DNA from: Streptococcus suis
GTDB taxonomy: Bacteria > Bacillota > Bacilli > Lactobacillales > Streptococcaceae
Assembly (NCBI RefSeq): GCF_024509525.1
Contig: NZ_JAMWEM010000003.1
Location: forward strand, 186,001-250,000
Length of the DNA: 64,000 bases
Direction of reading: 5' to 3'
Positions within the stretch are counted from its first letter, which is position 1. Every line of letters begins with the position of its first letter. The position numbers and the translations under genes were made by a program. The notes under the pieces are model-generated. The model saw nothing but the letters and a program-made list of their open reading frames with translations. It did not search any database and was not told the DNA's origin. Positions 32,962 to 41,666 of this stretch are shown in pieces.

Positions 32962-33262
32962 ATTAAAAGACTGCAATATATTAAATATTTACAATTCGTT
33001 CACTGATGGATATTATGACGAGGATTACTACGGCTGCCCGACGTGCGGTGGAGCAGATGTTCCTGATACATTTATATTGGAAGTCGTGACTGATAAATTC
33101 GAAAATGAAACAATAGCATTTTACGAAGAAGATGCGAAGAATGCACTGCATAATTTCTTACCTTGGTTTTTGAGGAATAAAGATAATTTCAAGGATGTTT
33201 CGTTTTACGATTTTATAAACGAAAAAGTGCCAGAATTAGTGATGGAGGAAGCAAATGAATAA
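32948..33262 (+). CDS. Small phage protein with one CxxC pair
   Basis: A 104-residue acidic protein. One CPTC pair near residue 29 could bind metal or form a disulfide, but a second pair is absent. ATG 32948 follows GGAGGAG. It overlaps the DUF1642 gene by eight bases. No family recognised. Confidence 0.55.
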   Translation: MVIFELKDCNILNIYNSFTDGYYDEDYYGCPTCGGADVPDTFILEVVTDKFENETIAFYEEDAKNALHNFLPWFLRNKDNFKDVSFYDFINEKVPELVMEEANE

Positions 33263-33746
33263 ACAAGAAGCGATTTTAAAATTGAAAGCTGAGAGTTGGG
33301 AGTACGAGGATAACTCTTTTAGAACTGCACTTGTAATAGATTTGGATGAAGCTCAGGAAATCATCTCCCAAATCCACGAACCGCAGAAGGTTGTGGTGCC
33401 GAAGCATATCGCTGATAAAATCGAATATTGCAAAGATACAGAAGGGTATGGGTTGTTTCATGCCATGGACTACTTTTATGGGTACAAGGATTCTGCTGAA
33501 TGGTTAGAGTGCCACGAAGAAGCCTTTGTTAGAGCTTGGTCAGACGGTTACGAGGTCGAGAAAGAAAAGTTATATCATGTACACCTTACTGGTATTCGTT
33601 ATGGAGATTTAGGTTATGATGAAGAAGAAGGTTATTATGATTTCTGCAACAAAAAATACACCACAAAAATTAGATACGAATTGACCGAAGCAGAGATAAA
33701 AGATACCTTCCCTTGGGCTTGGCAATTTGCGAAAGAGGTGGAGTGA
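33255..33746 (+). CDS. DUF1642 family phage protein
   Basis: A 163-residue protein of a family widespread in Streptococcus and Lactococcus phages. It shows the family's VVVPKHIADKIEYCK and AWSDGYEVEKEKLYHVHL blocks. Function unknown. Last gene of the middle operon before the reverse-oriented MazEF pair. Confidence 0.75.
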   Translation: MNKQEAILKLKAESWEYEDNSFRTALVIDLDEAQEIISQIHEPQKVVVPKHIADKIEYCKDTEGYGLFHAMDYFYGYKDSAEWLECHEEAFVRAWSDGYEVEKEKLYHVHLTGIRYGDLGYDEEEGYYDFCNKKYTTKIRYELTEAEIKDTFPWAWQFAKEVE

Positions 33747-33750
33747 TATA

Positions 33751-33771
33751 AGAAAAAGAGCCGTTTGGCTC
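33751..33771 (-). terminator. mazF terminator (minus strand)
   Basis: AGAGCC-AAAC-GGCTCT followed by TTTTTC on the minus strand, directly after the toxin stop. Confidence 0.8.
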
Positions 33772-34115
33772 TAGTCGAAAATGTAGTTGTAAAGTTGGAC
33801 GACTTTTTGAAAAGTCCAAGTGTCTAGCTGGGTGATTTTGCTGGCGTTTCGTGCCCTGAAATCAAAAGTATAGAGCTGCATTGGATTGACCACACCGTCT
33901 ACCTTATCAGAAAGGATAGGGACAGATAAGCCACGGCTTTCCAAAGCTTTTGCACCGTGAGTGATGGGGCAGACAGCAACAAATCCTGTCATCTGACTGT
34001 ACTTGTGACTGGAAACGACAAGAGCTGGTCTGCGTTTCTGGATTTCTTTTCCAAGTGATGGGTCAAAGTCAATCCAGATGATGTCTTGTTTTTGTGGTAT
34101 ATACTTATCCTTCAT
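33771..34115 (-). CDS. mazF: MazF/PemK family endoribonuclease toxin
   Basis: A 114-residue toxin that cuts mRNA. Family landmarks: DIIWIDFDPSLGKE, RRPALVVSSHKYS and AVCPIT. The true start is ATG 34115; a longer frame reads back through the antitoxin. Its first codons overlap the antitoxin gene by 11 bases, so translation is coupled. Confidence 0.85.
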   Translation of the reverse strand: MKDKYIPQKQDIIWIDFDPSLGKEIQKRRPALVVSSHKYSQMTGFVAVCPITHGAKALESRGLSVPILSDKVDGVVNPMQLYTFDFRARNASKITQLDTWTFQKVVQLYNYIFD

Positions 34116-34320
34116 TGTCAAGTAAGACCACTCCTTCAAAGTCGTTGTCCATGACGAACGGTTCCATGCTATCAAATGGATTTGGGATTTTAGGTGCAAG
34201 CACGATGACATCATCAATGCCCTTGTAGACAATAAATTCTTTGCCTTCATCAACGTTCAATTCTTTTGGGATGGTGATGGCAAGTGAATTACCAACTTTA
34301 CGTGTTTTAACAGTATTCAT
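34105..34320 (-). CDS. mazE: MazE-like (AbrB/SpoVT fold) antitoxin
   Basis: A 71-residue protein with the MazE swapped-hairpin DNA-binding start (VKTRKVGNSLAITIPKEL) and an acidic C-terminal tail that would wrap the toxin. AGGAGG precedes ATG 34320. Expressed opposite to the phage genes around it, so it can be on in the lysogen. Confidence 0.85.
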   Translation of the reverse strand: MNTVKTRKVGNSLAITIPKELNVDEGKEFIVYKGIDDVIVLAPKIPNPFDSMEPFVMDNDFEGVVLLDNEG

Positions 34321-34338
34321 GATATGTCCTCCTGTTTG

Positions 34339-34376
34339 TGTATACTAAGTATATACAAAATGAAGGAGGAAGTCAA
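34339..34376 (-). promoter_or_regulatory. mazEF promoter and operator
   Basis: Minus strand: TTGACT (34371-34376), 17 bases, TATACT (34348-34353). The near-palindrome TGTATATACTTAGTATACA (34339-34357) covers the -10, as expected for autorepression by MazE-MazF. Confidence 0.7.
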
Positions 34377-34393
34377 ATAGAAAGAGGTAAACA

Positions 34394-34747
34394 ATGACTA
34401 AAAAAACTAGGCGTGCTACTGATAAGCTGGGTAGCGTTGGAGGACCTATGACAGTAGCAGAGAAAATCAAATACATTCTACAGGTTACGGGCTGGTCACA
34501 ACAAGCAGTGGCGGATGAGCTAGGCATCTCCCAACACACAGTCTCTGCGTGGAAGCGTGGCAGGCCTCCGCAAGAAAAATTTATAGATAAGATTAATCAG
34601 TTGCACGACCAAGCACGCAGGATGGACTGGGAGCGGAAACGAGCTAACGAGGCTGTACCAGATGAGTCACAAGTGCTGTCAAAGCGGGGTAAGATAATCT
34701 TAAAATACCCATATTACTCGCATCAGCGTATGCCGTGGGAGAAATAA
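34394..34747 (+). CDS. XRE-type helix-turn-helix protein
   Basis: A 117-residue protein. Residues 19-65 are a classical helix-turn-helix (VTGWSQQAVADELGISQHT, then VSAWKRGR). The tail is basic. It diverges from mazEF and lies upstream of arpU. It is probably a DNA-binding regulator of late or middle genes; target unknown. Confidence 0.7.
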   Translation: MTKKTRRATDKLGSVGGPMTVAEKIKYILQVTGWSQQAVADELGISQHTVSAWKRGRPPQEKFIDKINQLHDQARRMDWERKRANEAVPDESQVLSKRGKIILKYPYYSHQRMPWEK

Positions 34748-34819
34748 AAAAAGCCAGCACACTTGTACTGACTGTGAGTAAAAACCTAAAACTATTATAT
34801 CACAGAAAGGTAAGTGCAG

Positions 34820-35248
34820 ATGACTTTTTTTCCTGAAATAAATACAGAAAAAACCAAAGCTAATGCAAAACGAAAACTGAAAGAGTACCCACGCTGGCGT
34901 AGAGTAGCGAATGATGTGGATGGTCAGAAAGTCACTGCAACCTACACATTTGAACCAAGACAAGCTAATGGAAATCCGAGCAGGCCGGTCGAGCGATTGG
35001 CGATTAACAGGATAGATGCAGAGGCAGAACTTGAAGCGATTGAGTATGCAGTTAGTCACCTATTTGACCCAATGCATAGAAAAATACTACATGACCGCTA
35101 TTTGATGGCGCACCCTAAAAGTCATTTTGAAATACGGGAAGAGATTGGATACGAGAAAAGCCAGTACTATGATATGATTTCAAGCGCCTTGTTAGCATTT
35201 GCAGAATTATACCGCGGGAGTTGTTTGGTTGTTAATTTATCGGAGTAA
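34820..35248 (+). CDS. ArpU-family late transcription regulator
   Basis: A 142-residue protein of the ArpU family, sigma-like activators of late genes in Gram-positive phages. The C-terminal half has a sigma-70 region 4-like helix-turn-helix (HFEIREEIGYEKSQYYDMIS). ATG 34820 with AAAGG nine bases upstream is preferred to GTG 34814. It lies just before the packaging genes, the usual place. Confidence 0.8.
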   Translation: MTFFPEINTEKTKANAKRKLKEYPRWRRVANDVDGQKVTATYTFEPRQANGNPSRPVERLAINRIDAEAELEAIEYAVSHLFDPMHRKILHDRYLMAHPKSHFEIREEIGYEKSQYYDMISSALLAFAELYRGSCLVVNLSE

Positions 35249-35412
35249 TAGCGGAAAATGCTCGGAAAAAAACTCTGATAAATGTGATATTATAGTATTA
35301 TCGGATACCGAGAAGAGATAGATGTTTAATTTTTCAGTCATTGCTCCTTATGAAATCGAACTCGGTATCAATTCTAAAGTCACACAACGAAGTGTGGCTT
35401 TTTAATTTTTGA
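35249..35412 (+). promoter_or_regulatory. Gap between arpU and terS
   Basis: Contains a 9-bp inverted repeat (GATACCGAG 35304-35312 with CTCGGTATC 35361-35369) and a terminator-like hairpin, CACAC/GTGTG inside 35377-35410, ending in TTTTTAATTTTT. The late promoter is probably here but could not be fixed. A packaging site (cos or pac) is expected near terS; none is recognisable. Confidence 0.4.
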
Positions 35413-35427
35413 TTGGAGGTGATGATA

Positions 35428-35823
35428 TTGGCGAAAACAAAGCGTGGTAGACCTACAAAAATGACAAAGTCAACGGTCGGGAAATTAGAGAGTTTTTTTA
35501 TCCGAGGGTTAAGTGACCGAGAAGCCTGTCTTTTAGCCGATATTCACCCTGATACATTATACGCATATTGTAAGGAACATCCTGAATTTTCCGAGCGAAA
35601 AGAGTTGTTGAAAGAACGTGTTAAAACACGGGCAAAACTTAATATATCGAAAGCGATTGAAGATGGGGATATAGACTTGTCAAAATGGTACTTAGAACGT
35701 CGTGACAACGATTTTAGAACAAAACAAGCAGTGACACATGATGGTGAAGTCAATATCAACCAAGCCAACCCATTTACTGACTTGACAACGGATGAGCTAA
35801 GGAAGTTGATTGAGGATGGATAG
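35428..35823 (+). CDS. terS: Terminase small subunit
   Basis: A 131-residue DNA-recognition subunit of the packaging motor. The N-terminal half has a helix-turn-helix (GLSDREACLLADIHPDTLYAYC in outline, about residues 25-46). The start is probably TTG 35428, eight bases after GGAGG; ATG 35422 is too near. It overlaps terL by eight bases, as small terminase genes usually do. Confidence 0.78.
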   Translation: MAKTKRGRPTKMTKSTVGKLESFFIRGLSDREACLLADIHPDTLYAYCKEHPEFSERKELLKERVKTRAKLNISKAIEDGDIDLSKWYLERRDNDFRTKQAVTHDGEVNINQANPFTDLTTDELRKLIEDG

Positions 35824-37234
35824 AGCGGCAATCAGGCAACAAGCACGTTTTGAGTTAGCTCGTCGCGATTTCTTTTACTATTGTCATTTGATGGCAAGCG
35901 ACTTCTACAAACCATCTCGTAGATACTTAGTCGAGCTTTGTAATGACTTACAAGGCTTTTTAAGTGATAACGAGCATAATGTGTTGATTATCAACGAACC
36001 GCCCAGACACGGAAAATCAAGGACGGCAGGTATGTTTGTCCAGTGGTTACTTGGGAACGACAACAATAAAAAGATAATGACTGGTTCGTATAACGAAACG
36101 TTATCAACTGTATTTTCAAAGAATGTCAGAAATGCTATTCAGGAAACGAAGGCAGATAAAGATGTTGTTGTGTTTAACGACATTTTTCCAGATACACATA
36201 TTAAATATGGCGATGCAGCTATGAATTTGTGGAGTTTGGAAGGCGGTTATAATAACTACTTGGCTACAAGTCCAACAGGTACAGCGACTGGTTTTGGTGC
36301 TGATATTATTATCGTTGACGACCTTATCAAGAACGCGGAAGAAGCTAACAACGCAACCGTCTTAGAAAAACATTGGGAGTGGTTTACGAACACGATGCTT
36401 TCACGTCTTGAAGAAGGCGGAAAAATTATCATTATCATGACACGCTGGCATTCGCAAGACTTAGCGGGTAAAGCGCTGGTTGAACTTCCTAAGTCTGATT
36501 ACAAAGTCAAGCACATTAGCATGAAAGCCTACGACGAAGCGACGGATACGATGCTTTGTGACGAAGTATTGAGTAAACAAGCTTATTTTCAAAAGACTAA
36601 GACTATGGGAGCTGATATTGCGTCTGCGAACTACCAGCAAGAACCTATTGACATCAAGGGCAGGTTGTACAGTGGATTTAAAACCTATGTTGACAAGCCG
36701 ACATTTAAGCGTATTAGTGCTTACACTGATACGGCAGATACAGGCAAGGACTATCTAGCTAGTTATATCTACGGCGTCACTATGGACAATGAAGCGTATA
36801 TCTTGGACGTTGTTTTCACAAAGGAACCGATGGAAGTAACAGAGCCTTTGCTAGCTCAAAAACTAGCAGAGTGGCAAGTCAATACATGTGATATCGAAAG
36901 TAATAACGGCGGTCGCGGATTTGCCAGAAATGTTGAACGTTTGACGCAAGATAGCTACCAAAACCGATATACAGTTTTTAATTGGTTTCATCAGTCTCAA
37001 AATAAACAAGCAAGGATTTTGACGAATACGACCTGGGCAATAGAGCATATCTATTTCCCTGAAAACTGGAGACATCGTTGGTCAGAATTATATCAAAATC
37101 TTATGAGCTATCAAAGAGAAGGTAAGAATGCTCATGATGATGCTGCAGATGCACTGACAGGCGTAGTCGAAGCAATTAATGACAAAATTAGAACTAAAGC
37201 CAAAGTCAAACGCAAGTCACTATTCGGCTTGTAG
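35816..37234 (+). CDS. terL: Terminase large subunit
   Basis: A 472-residue packaging ATPase-nuclease. Walker A is NEPPRHGKSR, Walker B DIIIVDDLI. The C-terminal RNase H-like nuclease shows YTDTADTGKDY, DIESNNGGRGFAR and HDDAADALTG acidic residues. The ATG at 35816 is preferred to TTG 35810. All catalytic motifs are intact. Confidence 0.93.
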   Translation: MDRAAIRQQARFELARRDFFYYCHLMASDFYKPSRRYLVELCNDLQGFLSDNEHNVLIINEPPRHGKSRTAGMFVQWLLGNDNNKKIMTGSYNETLSTVFSKNVRNAIQETKADKDVVVFNDIFPDTHIKYGDAAMNLWSLEGGYNNYLATSPTGTATGFGADIIIVDDLIKNAEEANNATVLEKHWEWFTNTMLSRLEEGGKIIIIMTRWHSQDLAGKALVELPKSDYKVKHISMKAYDEATDTMLCDEVLSKQAYFQKTKTMGADIASANYQQEPIDIKGRLYSGFKTYVDKPTFKRISAYTDTADTGKDYLASYIYGVTMDNEAYILDVVFTKEPMEVTEPLLAQKLAEWQVNTCDIESNNGGRGFARNVERLTQDSYQNRYTVFNWFHQSQNKQARILTNTTWAIEHIYFPENWRHRWSELYQNLMSYQREGKNAHDDAADALTGVVEAINDKIRTKAKVKRKSLFGL

Positions 37235-37245
37235 AAAGGAGCAAA

Positions 37246-38715
37246 ATGGAAGAAACATTAGTCTATAGTCGCTCATTGTACGATGAGCAGAATTTGGATA
37301 AAGATATCATTTACAAATTGATATTAAAGCATGACCAGACCAGTAGTAAACTCAAGAAGCTAAAAGATTATTACTTGGGTAAGCACGCAATCGAAAAACA
37401 CACACGCAGAAGTAATCTGCCAAATTTTAAGACAGTTGCCAATCACGCCAAGGACATTGCAGATACCGCCACAGGTTACTTTATGGGCAATGCTATTCGT
37501 TATCCTAAGACCGACGATATGGACATCGAAGACCTGTTAGTAGCCTTTGATAGTGCAGATGTTGATTCGACAGACTCAGACAACGCTTTGAACATGGCAA
37601 TCTACGGCAGGGCTTATGAGTACATCTATGTCAAAGAAGGTGAAAATGAGCTGATAACACGTAGTTTAGAACCTGAGAATACATTTATTGTTTACGATGA
37701 TTCGATTGAGCAGAAGCCCTTGTTTGCGGTCTATTACTATCAAACAAAGGACGACGTGACGGAAGAAAGTTATTATCGGGCCCAGGTAGTGACTGAGAAC
37801 CTGCAATACAGCATGTCTTTGCGCGAACAGAAGAAAGAATCAGAAGAAGCTGTTCCACATAATCTTGAAGGACCGCCGATTATTGAGTACCGAAACAATC
37901 GCTATATGGTCGGGGATTACGAGCAACAGATTAGTTTGATTGATGCGTATAATTCTCTGATGGGCAACCGTGTGAACGACAAGGAACAAGCTATTGAGTC
38001 TATTTTGGTCTTATCTGGTGCTGCACTTGCGGACACACCAGAGGAAGCAAGGGAAGCCATGCAGATATTGCGTGAAGAAGGCTTGTTGGAGTTACCAAAA
38101 GACGCAAGCGCTGAGTTCTTGAAAAATGTCTTGGATGAAGCAACGGTCGAAGTACTTCGTAAGGCGTTGAAAGAGGATATTTACACTTTCAGCCATGTCC
38201 CTAATCTGTCAGATGAGAATTTCGCAGGGAATACATCTGGGGTTGCTATGGAATTTAAGCTTTTGGGCCTTGAAATGATTACCAAGACCAAAGAGCGATA
38301 CTATATCAAATCTTTACACAAGCGCATACAGATTTTTGCGAATTATTACAACTGGTCTCAGATTTACGAAAATGCTAAGGCGATTATTCCGCAGTTTAGC
38401 CGTGGTTTGCCTAAGAATTTGTTGGAGCTTTCCCAAATCATCAGCAACCTCAAAGACAAGGTTAGTCTGCGCCAGCTTATTTCTCTCTTGCCGTTTGTGG
38501 AAGACCCAGATGCAGAAATTAAAGCACTCGAGAAAGAAAAAGAGACTGCGCAGGAAGAGCCTGCATTTAGCCAGAATTTGCCTTATGAAGAGGGTGTGAC
38601 AGATGGACAACCAGAAGTATTGGGAGAAGCGGAAAGCTCAGAGGATGGTTCAGGCGATGGACCAGGCAGAGCAAACCGCAAAGCAACTCGACGAAATCCA
38701 CAAGCTAGCAAGTAG
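37246..38715 (+). CDS. Portal protein (SPP1 gp6 type)
   Basis: A 489-residue protein forming the dodecameric DNA portal. It matches SPP1-type portals in length, in the N-terminal LKDYYLGKHAI segment and in the late helical crown region. The C-terminus overlaps the MuF gene by 113 bases, an unusually long overlap but in a different frame with a good start for the latter. AAAGGAG precedes ATG 37246. Confidence 0.9.
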   Translation: MEETLVYSRSLYDEQNLDKDIIYKLILKHDQTSSKLKKLKDYYLGKHAIEKHTRRSNLPNFKTVANHAKDIADTATGYFMGNAIRYPKTDDMDIEDLLVAFDSADVDSTDSDNALNMAIYGRAYEYIYVKEGENELITRSLEPENTFIVYDDSIEQKPLFAVYYYQTKDDVTEESYYRAQVVTENLQYSMSLREQKKESEEAVPHNLEGPPIIEYRNNRYMVGDYEQQISLIDAYNSLMGNRVNDKEQAIESILVLSGAALADTPEEAREAMQILREEGLLELPKDASAEFLKNVLDEATVEVLRKALKEDIYTFSHVPNLSDENFAGNTSGVAMEFKLLGLEMITKTKERYYIKSLHKRIQIFANYYNWSQIYENAKAIIPQFSRGLPKNLLELSQIISNLKDKVSLRQLISLLPFVEDPDAEIKALEKEKETAQEEPAFSQNLPYEEGVTDGQPEVLGEAESSEDGSGDGPGRANRKATRRNPQASK

Positions 38716-40216
38716 GCATATCACTTCTAAGATAGACCAGATTTTTGAGAGTTATCGCAGAGACCACGGACTGACGGAAGATGAAGCTAAGAGGGTACTG
38801 GCTAATGTCAAGGATTTATCTGATATTCGGGAGTTAAAATTAGCTTTACAGAATACAACGGACAGTGAAGAGATACGGCAGTTGCTTATCTTACTCGATT
38901 CGGCTCCCTACGCTTCCAGAATTGAGCGATACGAGGCTTTACAGAGGGAGGTGGATAATTTACCCACCCGACTGTATAAAGCTGAAAATGAGGCTTCTAG
39001 GGCCTTCTATGATGAATTCATTCCAGATGCTTACTACCATTCGATTTTTGATTTGCAGCAGCAGTCTGGTGTGGCGTTCGCATTTAACAGGATTGACCCA
39101 GAGGAAATCAGAGCTATCCAGCAAACGCCATGGCTGGGGGCGAATTACTCTGAAAGGATTTGGGGGAATACTCAAGCTTTAGCAAATGAATTACAAAAGC
39201 AATTAGCAGTCAGTCTGTTAACAGGTCGGTCAGCTCACGAGACCGCTGAAGTCATAAATGCCCAATTCGGAAAAGGTAGTTACAACTCACGCAGGTTGGT
39301 GCGGACAGAGGCCAGTCATTTCCATGCCGAAATGGAAGCTCTGGCGTATGAAGAAGCAGAAGTTGAGCGTTACAGACTTGTGGCTGTATTGGACTTGAGG
39401 ACATCTAGCGTCTGCAGGGAGCATGATGGAGAAGTCTACTTGGTCAGCGAAAGAGTGAAAGGGAAGAACTACCCGCCTTTACATCCTTGGTGTAGAACGG
39501 TCACTATAGCGCTAGATGATGAAGAATGGTTAGCTAAAGCGACCAGAAGCGCCAGAGACCCAGTGACAGGCAAGACTATTCAAGTCCCTACCAATATGAC
39601 GTATAAAGATTGGTATGAGAAGTATGTGGATAAAGCTGCCGATTTAGTTGAAAACAGCGCACAAAAGTTGTATAATCAGGATATGGAAAATCATATTGAG
39701 ATTGATAAATTTACCCCTTGTTTAGAAGAAGTTAAGACTGGTAAAATTATTAAGACAAATTATTTAAAGAGTCAATTGATTACCAAGTCAGAATCGATGG
39801 AATTACAAAAACAAGGTTGGTTGTTTGATTGGTCGATTCCTCAAATGAATGGTTATGACGTTTATAAGTTATATCGTCAAAATTCTAAGAGAATTGAAGG
39901 GATGATTGCTTTAAAAGTTGACCATAGCAACAGTGCTGTCCATATTGATATTGTTGAAAATTCTCCTAAAAATAGAGGCGGTGATAAAGAATATTATGGG
40001 GTAGGCGGTCACTTATTTGCTATTGCTACAAAAGTCAGCTATACAGAGGGTTTTGAAGGTTTTACCTATTTCACTGCTAAAACAGATTTGGTTAAGCATT
40101 ATCAAAAAGAATTGGGGGCTAAAGTCATAGCAGGTCGGGTTATGGCTATTGATGAACAAGCTGCATATAATTTATTAAGTAAATATGAACTTATTGAGGA
40201 GGATAAAAATGACTAG
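38603..40216 (+). CDS. MuF/SPP1 gp7 minor head protein with an extra GNAT-like C-terminal domain
   Basis: A 537-residue protein. Residues 1-335 are a normal MuF/gp7 minor head protein, with LRTSSVCREHDGEV and PPLHPWCR, the conserved Cys/His block. A linker (about 335-360) leads to an additional 175-residue domain starting near MENHIEID. It contains ENSPKNRGGDKEYYGVGGHL and FAIATKVSY, resembling the acetyl-CoA-binding loop of GNAT acetyltransferases. The DNA for this domain (about 39.68-40.2 kb) is more AT-rich than the MuF part. MuF proteins with exchangeable C-terminal toxin domains are a known family in Firmicutes prophages. That this domain is a toxin is inferred. Confidence 0.75.
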   Translation: MDNQKYWEKRKAQRMVQAMDQAEQTAKQLDEIHKLASRHITSKIDQIFESYRRDHGLTEDEAKRVLANVKDLSDIRELKLALQNTTDSEEIRQLLILLDSAPYASRIERYEALQREVDNLPTRLYKAENEASRAFYDEFIPDAYYHSIFDLQQQSGVAFAFNRIDPEEIRAIQQTPWLGANYSERIWGNTQALANELQKQLAVSLLTGRSAHETAEVINAQFGKGSYNSRRLVRTEASHFHAEMEALAYEEAEVERYRLVAVLDLRTSSVCREHDGEVYLVSERVKGKNYPPLHPWCRTVTIALDDEEWLAKATRSARDPVTGKTIQVPTNMTYKDWYEKYVDKAADLVENSAQKLYNQDMENHIEIDKFTPCLEEVKTGKIIKTNYLKSQLITKSESMELQKQGWLFDWSIPQMNGYDVYKLYRQNSKRIEGMIALKVDHSNSAVHIDIVENSPKNRGGDKEYYGVGGHLFAIATKVSYTEGFEGFTYFTAKTDLVKHYQKELGAKVIAGRVMAIDEQAAYNLLSKYELIEEDKND

Positions 40217-40394
40217 AGAAGAAATGAAATCTTTTGCAAGGTTAGATGAAGCTGTTGATAGAATTGCGGATGGTCGTTATACAACTCCTTCAGAAAATAT
40301 ACCTAAATATAATATCAGAGCTGTTATGATAGAAGCGGAGCGACTTGGACGGCCGTTGACTGAAAAGGAAGCTAAAAAATTTTTAACTATGTAA
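40209..40394 (+). CDS. Small protein following the MuF fusion, candidate immunity protein
   Basis: A 61-residue helical protein. ATG 40209 overlaps the end of the fusion gene by eight bases and is preceded by GAGGA. It is AT-rich like the fused C-terminal domain and is followed by a terminator at once. No family is recognised (tail GRPLTEKEAKKFL). Position matches immunity genes of polymorphic toxins; function is inference. Confidence 0.55.
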   Translation: MTREEMKSFARLDEAVDRIADGRYTTPSENIPKYNIRAVMIEAERLGRPLTEKEAKKFLTM

Positions 40395-40397
40395 AAT

Positions 40398-40429
40398 AAG
40401 CATTCGAGAAGTCGAGTGCTTTTTTGTTG
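40398..40429 (+). terminator. Terminator inside the head operon
   Basis: AAGCATTCGA, loop GAAG, TCGAGTGCTT with one G-U pair, followed by TTTTTT. It closes the MuF/small-protein cassette and would cut the late operon unless antiterminated. Confidence 0.75.
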
Positions 40430-40453
40430 CAGAAAAACAGAAAGGAGATCGCT

Positions 40454-40702
40454 ATGAGTAACAAGCGTATTAAGAAGAAACGTGAACTGATTGAACAAGT
40501 TCAGGGAACTAAAGAAGCTGTTGATATTGCATTGAACATCATTAAAAATCTACTTGATGAAAACGGCAAACAGGCAAATGAAATTTCTGAGCTACGTTCA
40601 ACCGTCGAACGCAATGCACAGGCTACCAATTCAAGGTTTGACAAAATCGAGAAGCAAGTAGCCAATAGCAATACCAAGAAGTCTTGGTTTAGTCGTAAAT
40701 AA
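40454..40702 (+). CDS. Coiled-coil phage protein, unknown
   Basis: An 82-residue protein with a basic N-terminus (NKRIKKKRELIEQVQG) and a long predicted coiled coil, ending in a basic aromatic tail. ATG 40454 follows AAAGGAG. It lies between the MuF cassette terminator and the scaffold gene. No family recognised. Confidence 0.55.
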   Translation: MSNKRIKKKRELIEQVQGTKEAVDIALNIIKNLLDENGKQANEISELRSTVERNAQATNSRFDKIEKQVANSNTKKSWFSRK

Positions 40703-40713
40703 AGGAGAAAAGT

Positions 40714-40965
40714 ATGTTAGAAAAAGCAAAAGAATTAGCGTCGCAAGAGTTTTCACGTCTCTCTGGTCGTGAAATTAAAGCAGAAGACTGTTTTGTAGTC
40801 TGGTTTAGTAAGACGTTGCAAAACTGGAAAGCATTAGTCAGCACTAGTCAGATTCAGTCTGATGAGAAATGTGGTAATTATGCAGAAGTCACTTATAATG
40901 GCGACAAAGCGGAAACCTATGTAGATGTCTATGCTAAAGTTTCAAACCGAGCAATCAAAGATTAG
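40714..40965 (+). CDS. DUF6275 family phage protein
   Basis: An 83-residue protein of a family seen beside head genes in Streptococcus phages, with a conserved central CFVVWFSKTLQNWKALVST block. Function unknown. AAAGGAG precedes ATG 40714. It is followed by a terminator at 41026. Confidence 0.6.
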   Translation: MLEKAKELASQEFSRLSGREIKAEDCFVVWFSKTLQNWKALVSTSQIQSDEKCGNYAEVTYNGDKAETYVDVYAKVSNRAIKD

Positions 40966-41025
40966 GAGGTAATCCCACATCTTGACAGCAGGAAAGACTG
41001 CTTGAAACTACTCTAAATTACTTTA

Positions 41026-41055
41026 AACTGGTCGAAATTGACCAGTTTTCTTTTT
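41026..41055 (+). terminator. Second terminator in the head region
   Basis: AACTGGTC-GAAATT-GACCAGTT followed by TTCTTTTT, upstream of the scaffold gene. Transcription of the capsid genes then needs readthrough or a promoter in 40966-41127; none stands out. Confidence 0.75.
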
Positions 41056-41127
41056 GGTCCAAGCATTGAAGACGGTAAAAGCTATGGAAAAACAGTCGGG
41101 GACGACTTTAAAAATAGGAGGTTCGCA

Positions 41128-41649
41128 ATGAACGAAGAAACACAAACAGTCGAAGTGGTTGAAAATGACAAACAGGTAGCAGCTGAACCTGAACAAGTCA
41201 CAACAGACCCGAAAGACGAAAAGAAGTACACCGATGCCGATGTTGATGCTATCATCGACAAGAAATTTGCTAAATGGAAAGCAGAACAGGAAAAAGCCGA
41301 ATCAGAAGCTAAGAAATTAGCTAAGATGAACGCCGAAGACAAGCAGAAGTACCAGCTTGACAAGCGTGAACAGGACCTGGCTGACCGTGAAGCGGAAATC
41401 ACACGCCGAGAGCTAACCGCTGAAGCTAAGACGATTTTAAGCGAACGTGGCTTACCAATTGAGCTAGTAGACGTGGTCAATCTCGCAGACGCTGACAGTG
41501 TGCGTGATTCCATCGATGCTATTCAAAAGACTTGGGAAGCAGCAGTCTTAAAAGGCGTTGCTGACAAGACCAAAGGAAGTGCACCGATGAAGAAAGCACC
41601 ACAAGAACAACCAACCGTTGAAAAGTGGGAACGTGATTTTTTGAAATAA
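41128..41649 (+). CDS. Capsid scaffolding protein
   Basis: A 173-residue, extremely charged helical protein (about residues 25-110 rich in Lys/Glu/Ala) with a compact C-terminal basic segment. This is the composition and length of DUF4355/gp20 scaffold proteins. ATG 41128 follows ATAGGAGG; a longer open frame starting at 41038 overlaps the terminator and is rejected. It lies directly before the major capsid gene, as expected. Confidence 0.8.
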   Translation: MNEETQTVEVVENDKQVAAEPEQVTTDPKDEKKYTDADVDAIIDKKFAKWKAEQEKAESEAKKLAKMNAEDKQKYQLDKREQDLADREAEITRRELTAEAKTILSERGLPIELVDVVNLADADSVRDSIDAIQKTWEAAVLKGVADKTKGSAPMKKAPQEQPTVEKWERDFLK

Positions 41650-41666
41650 GAGAGGAAAAATAAAAT

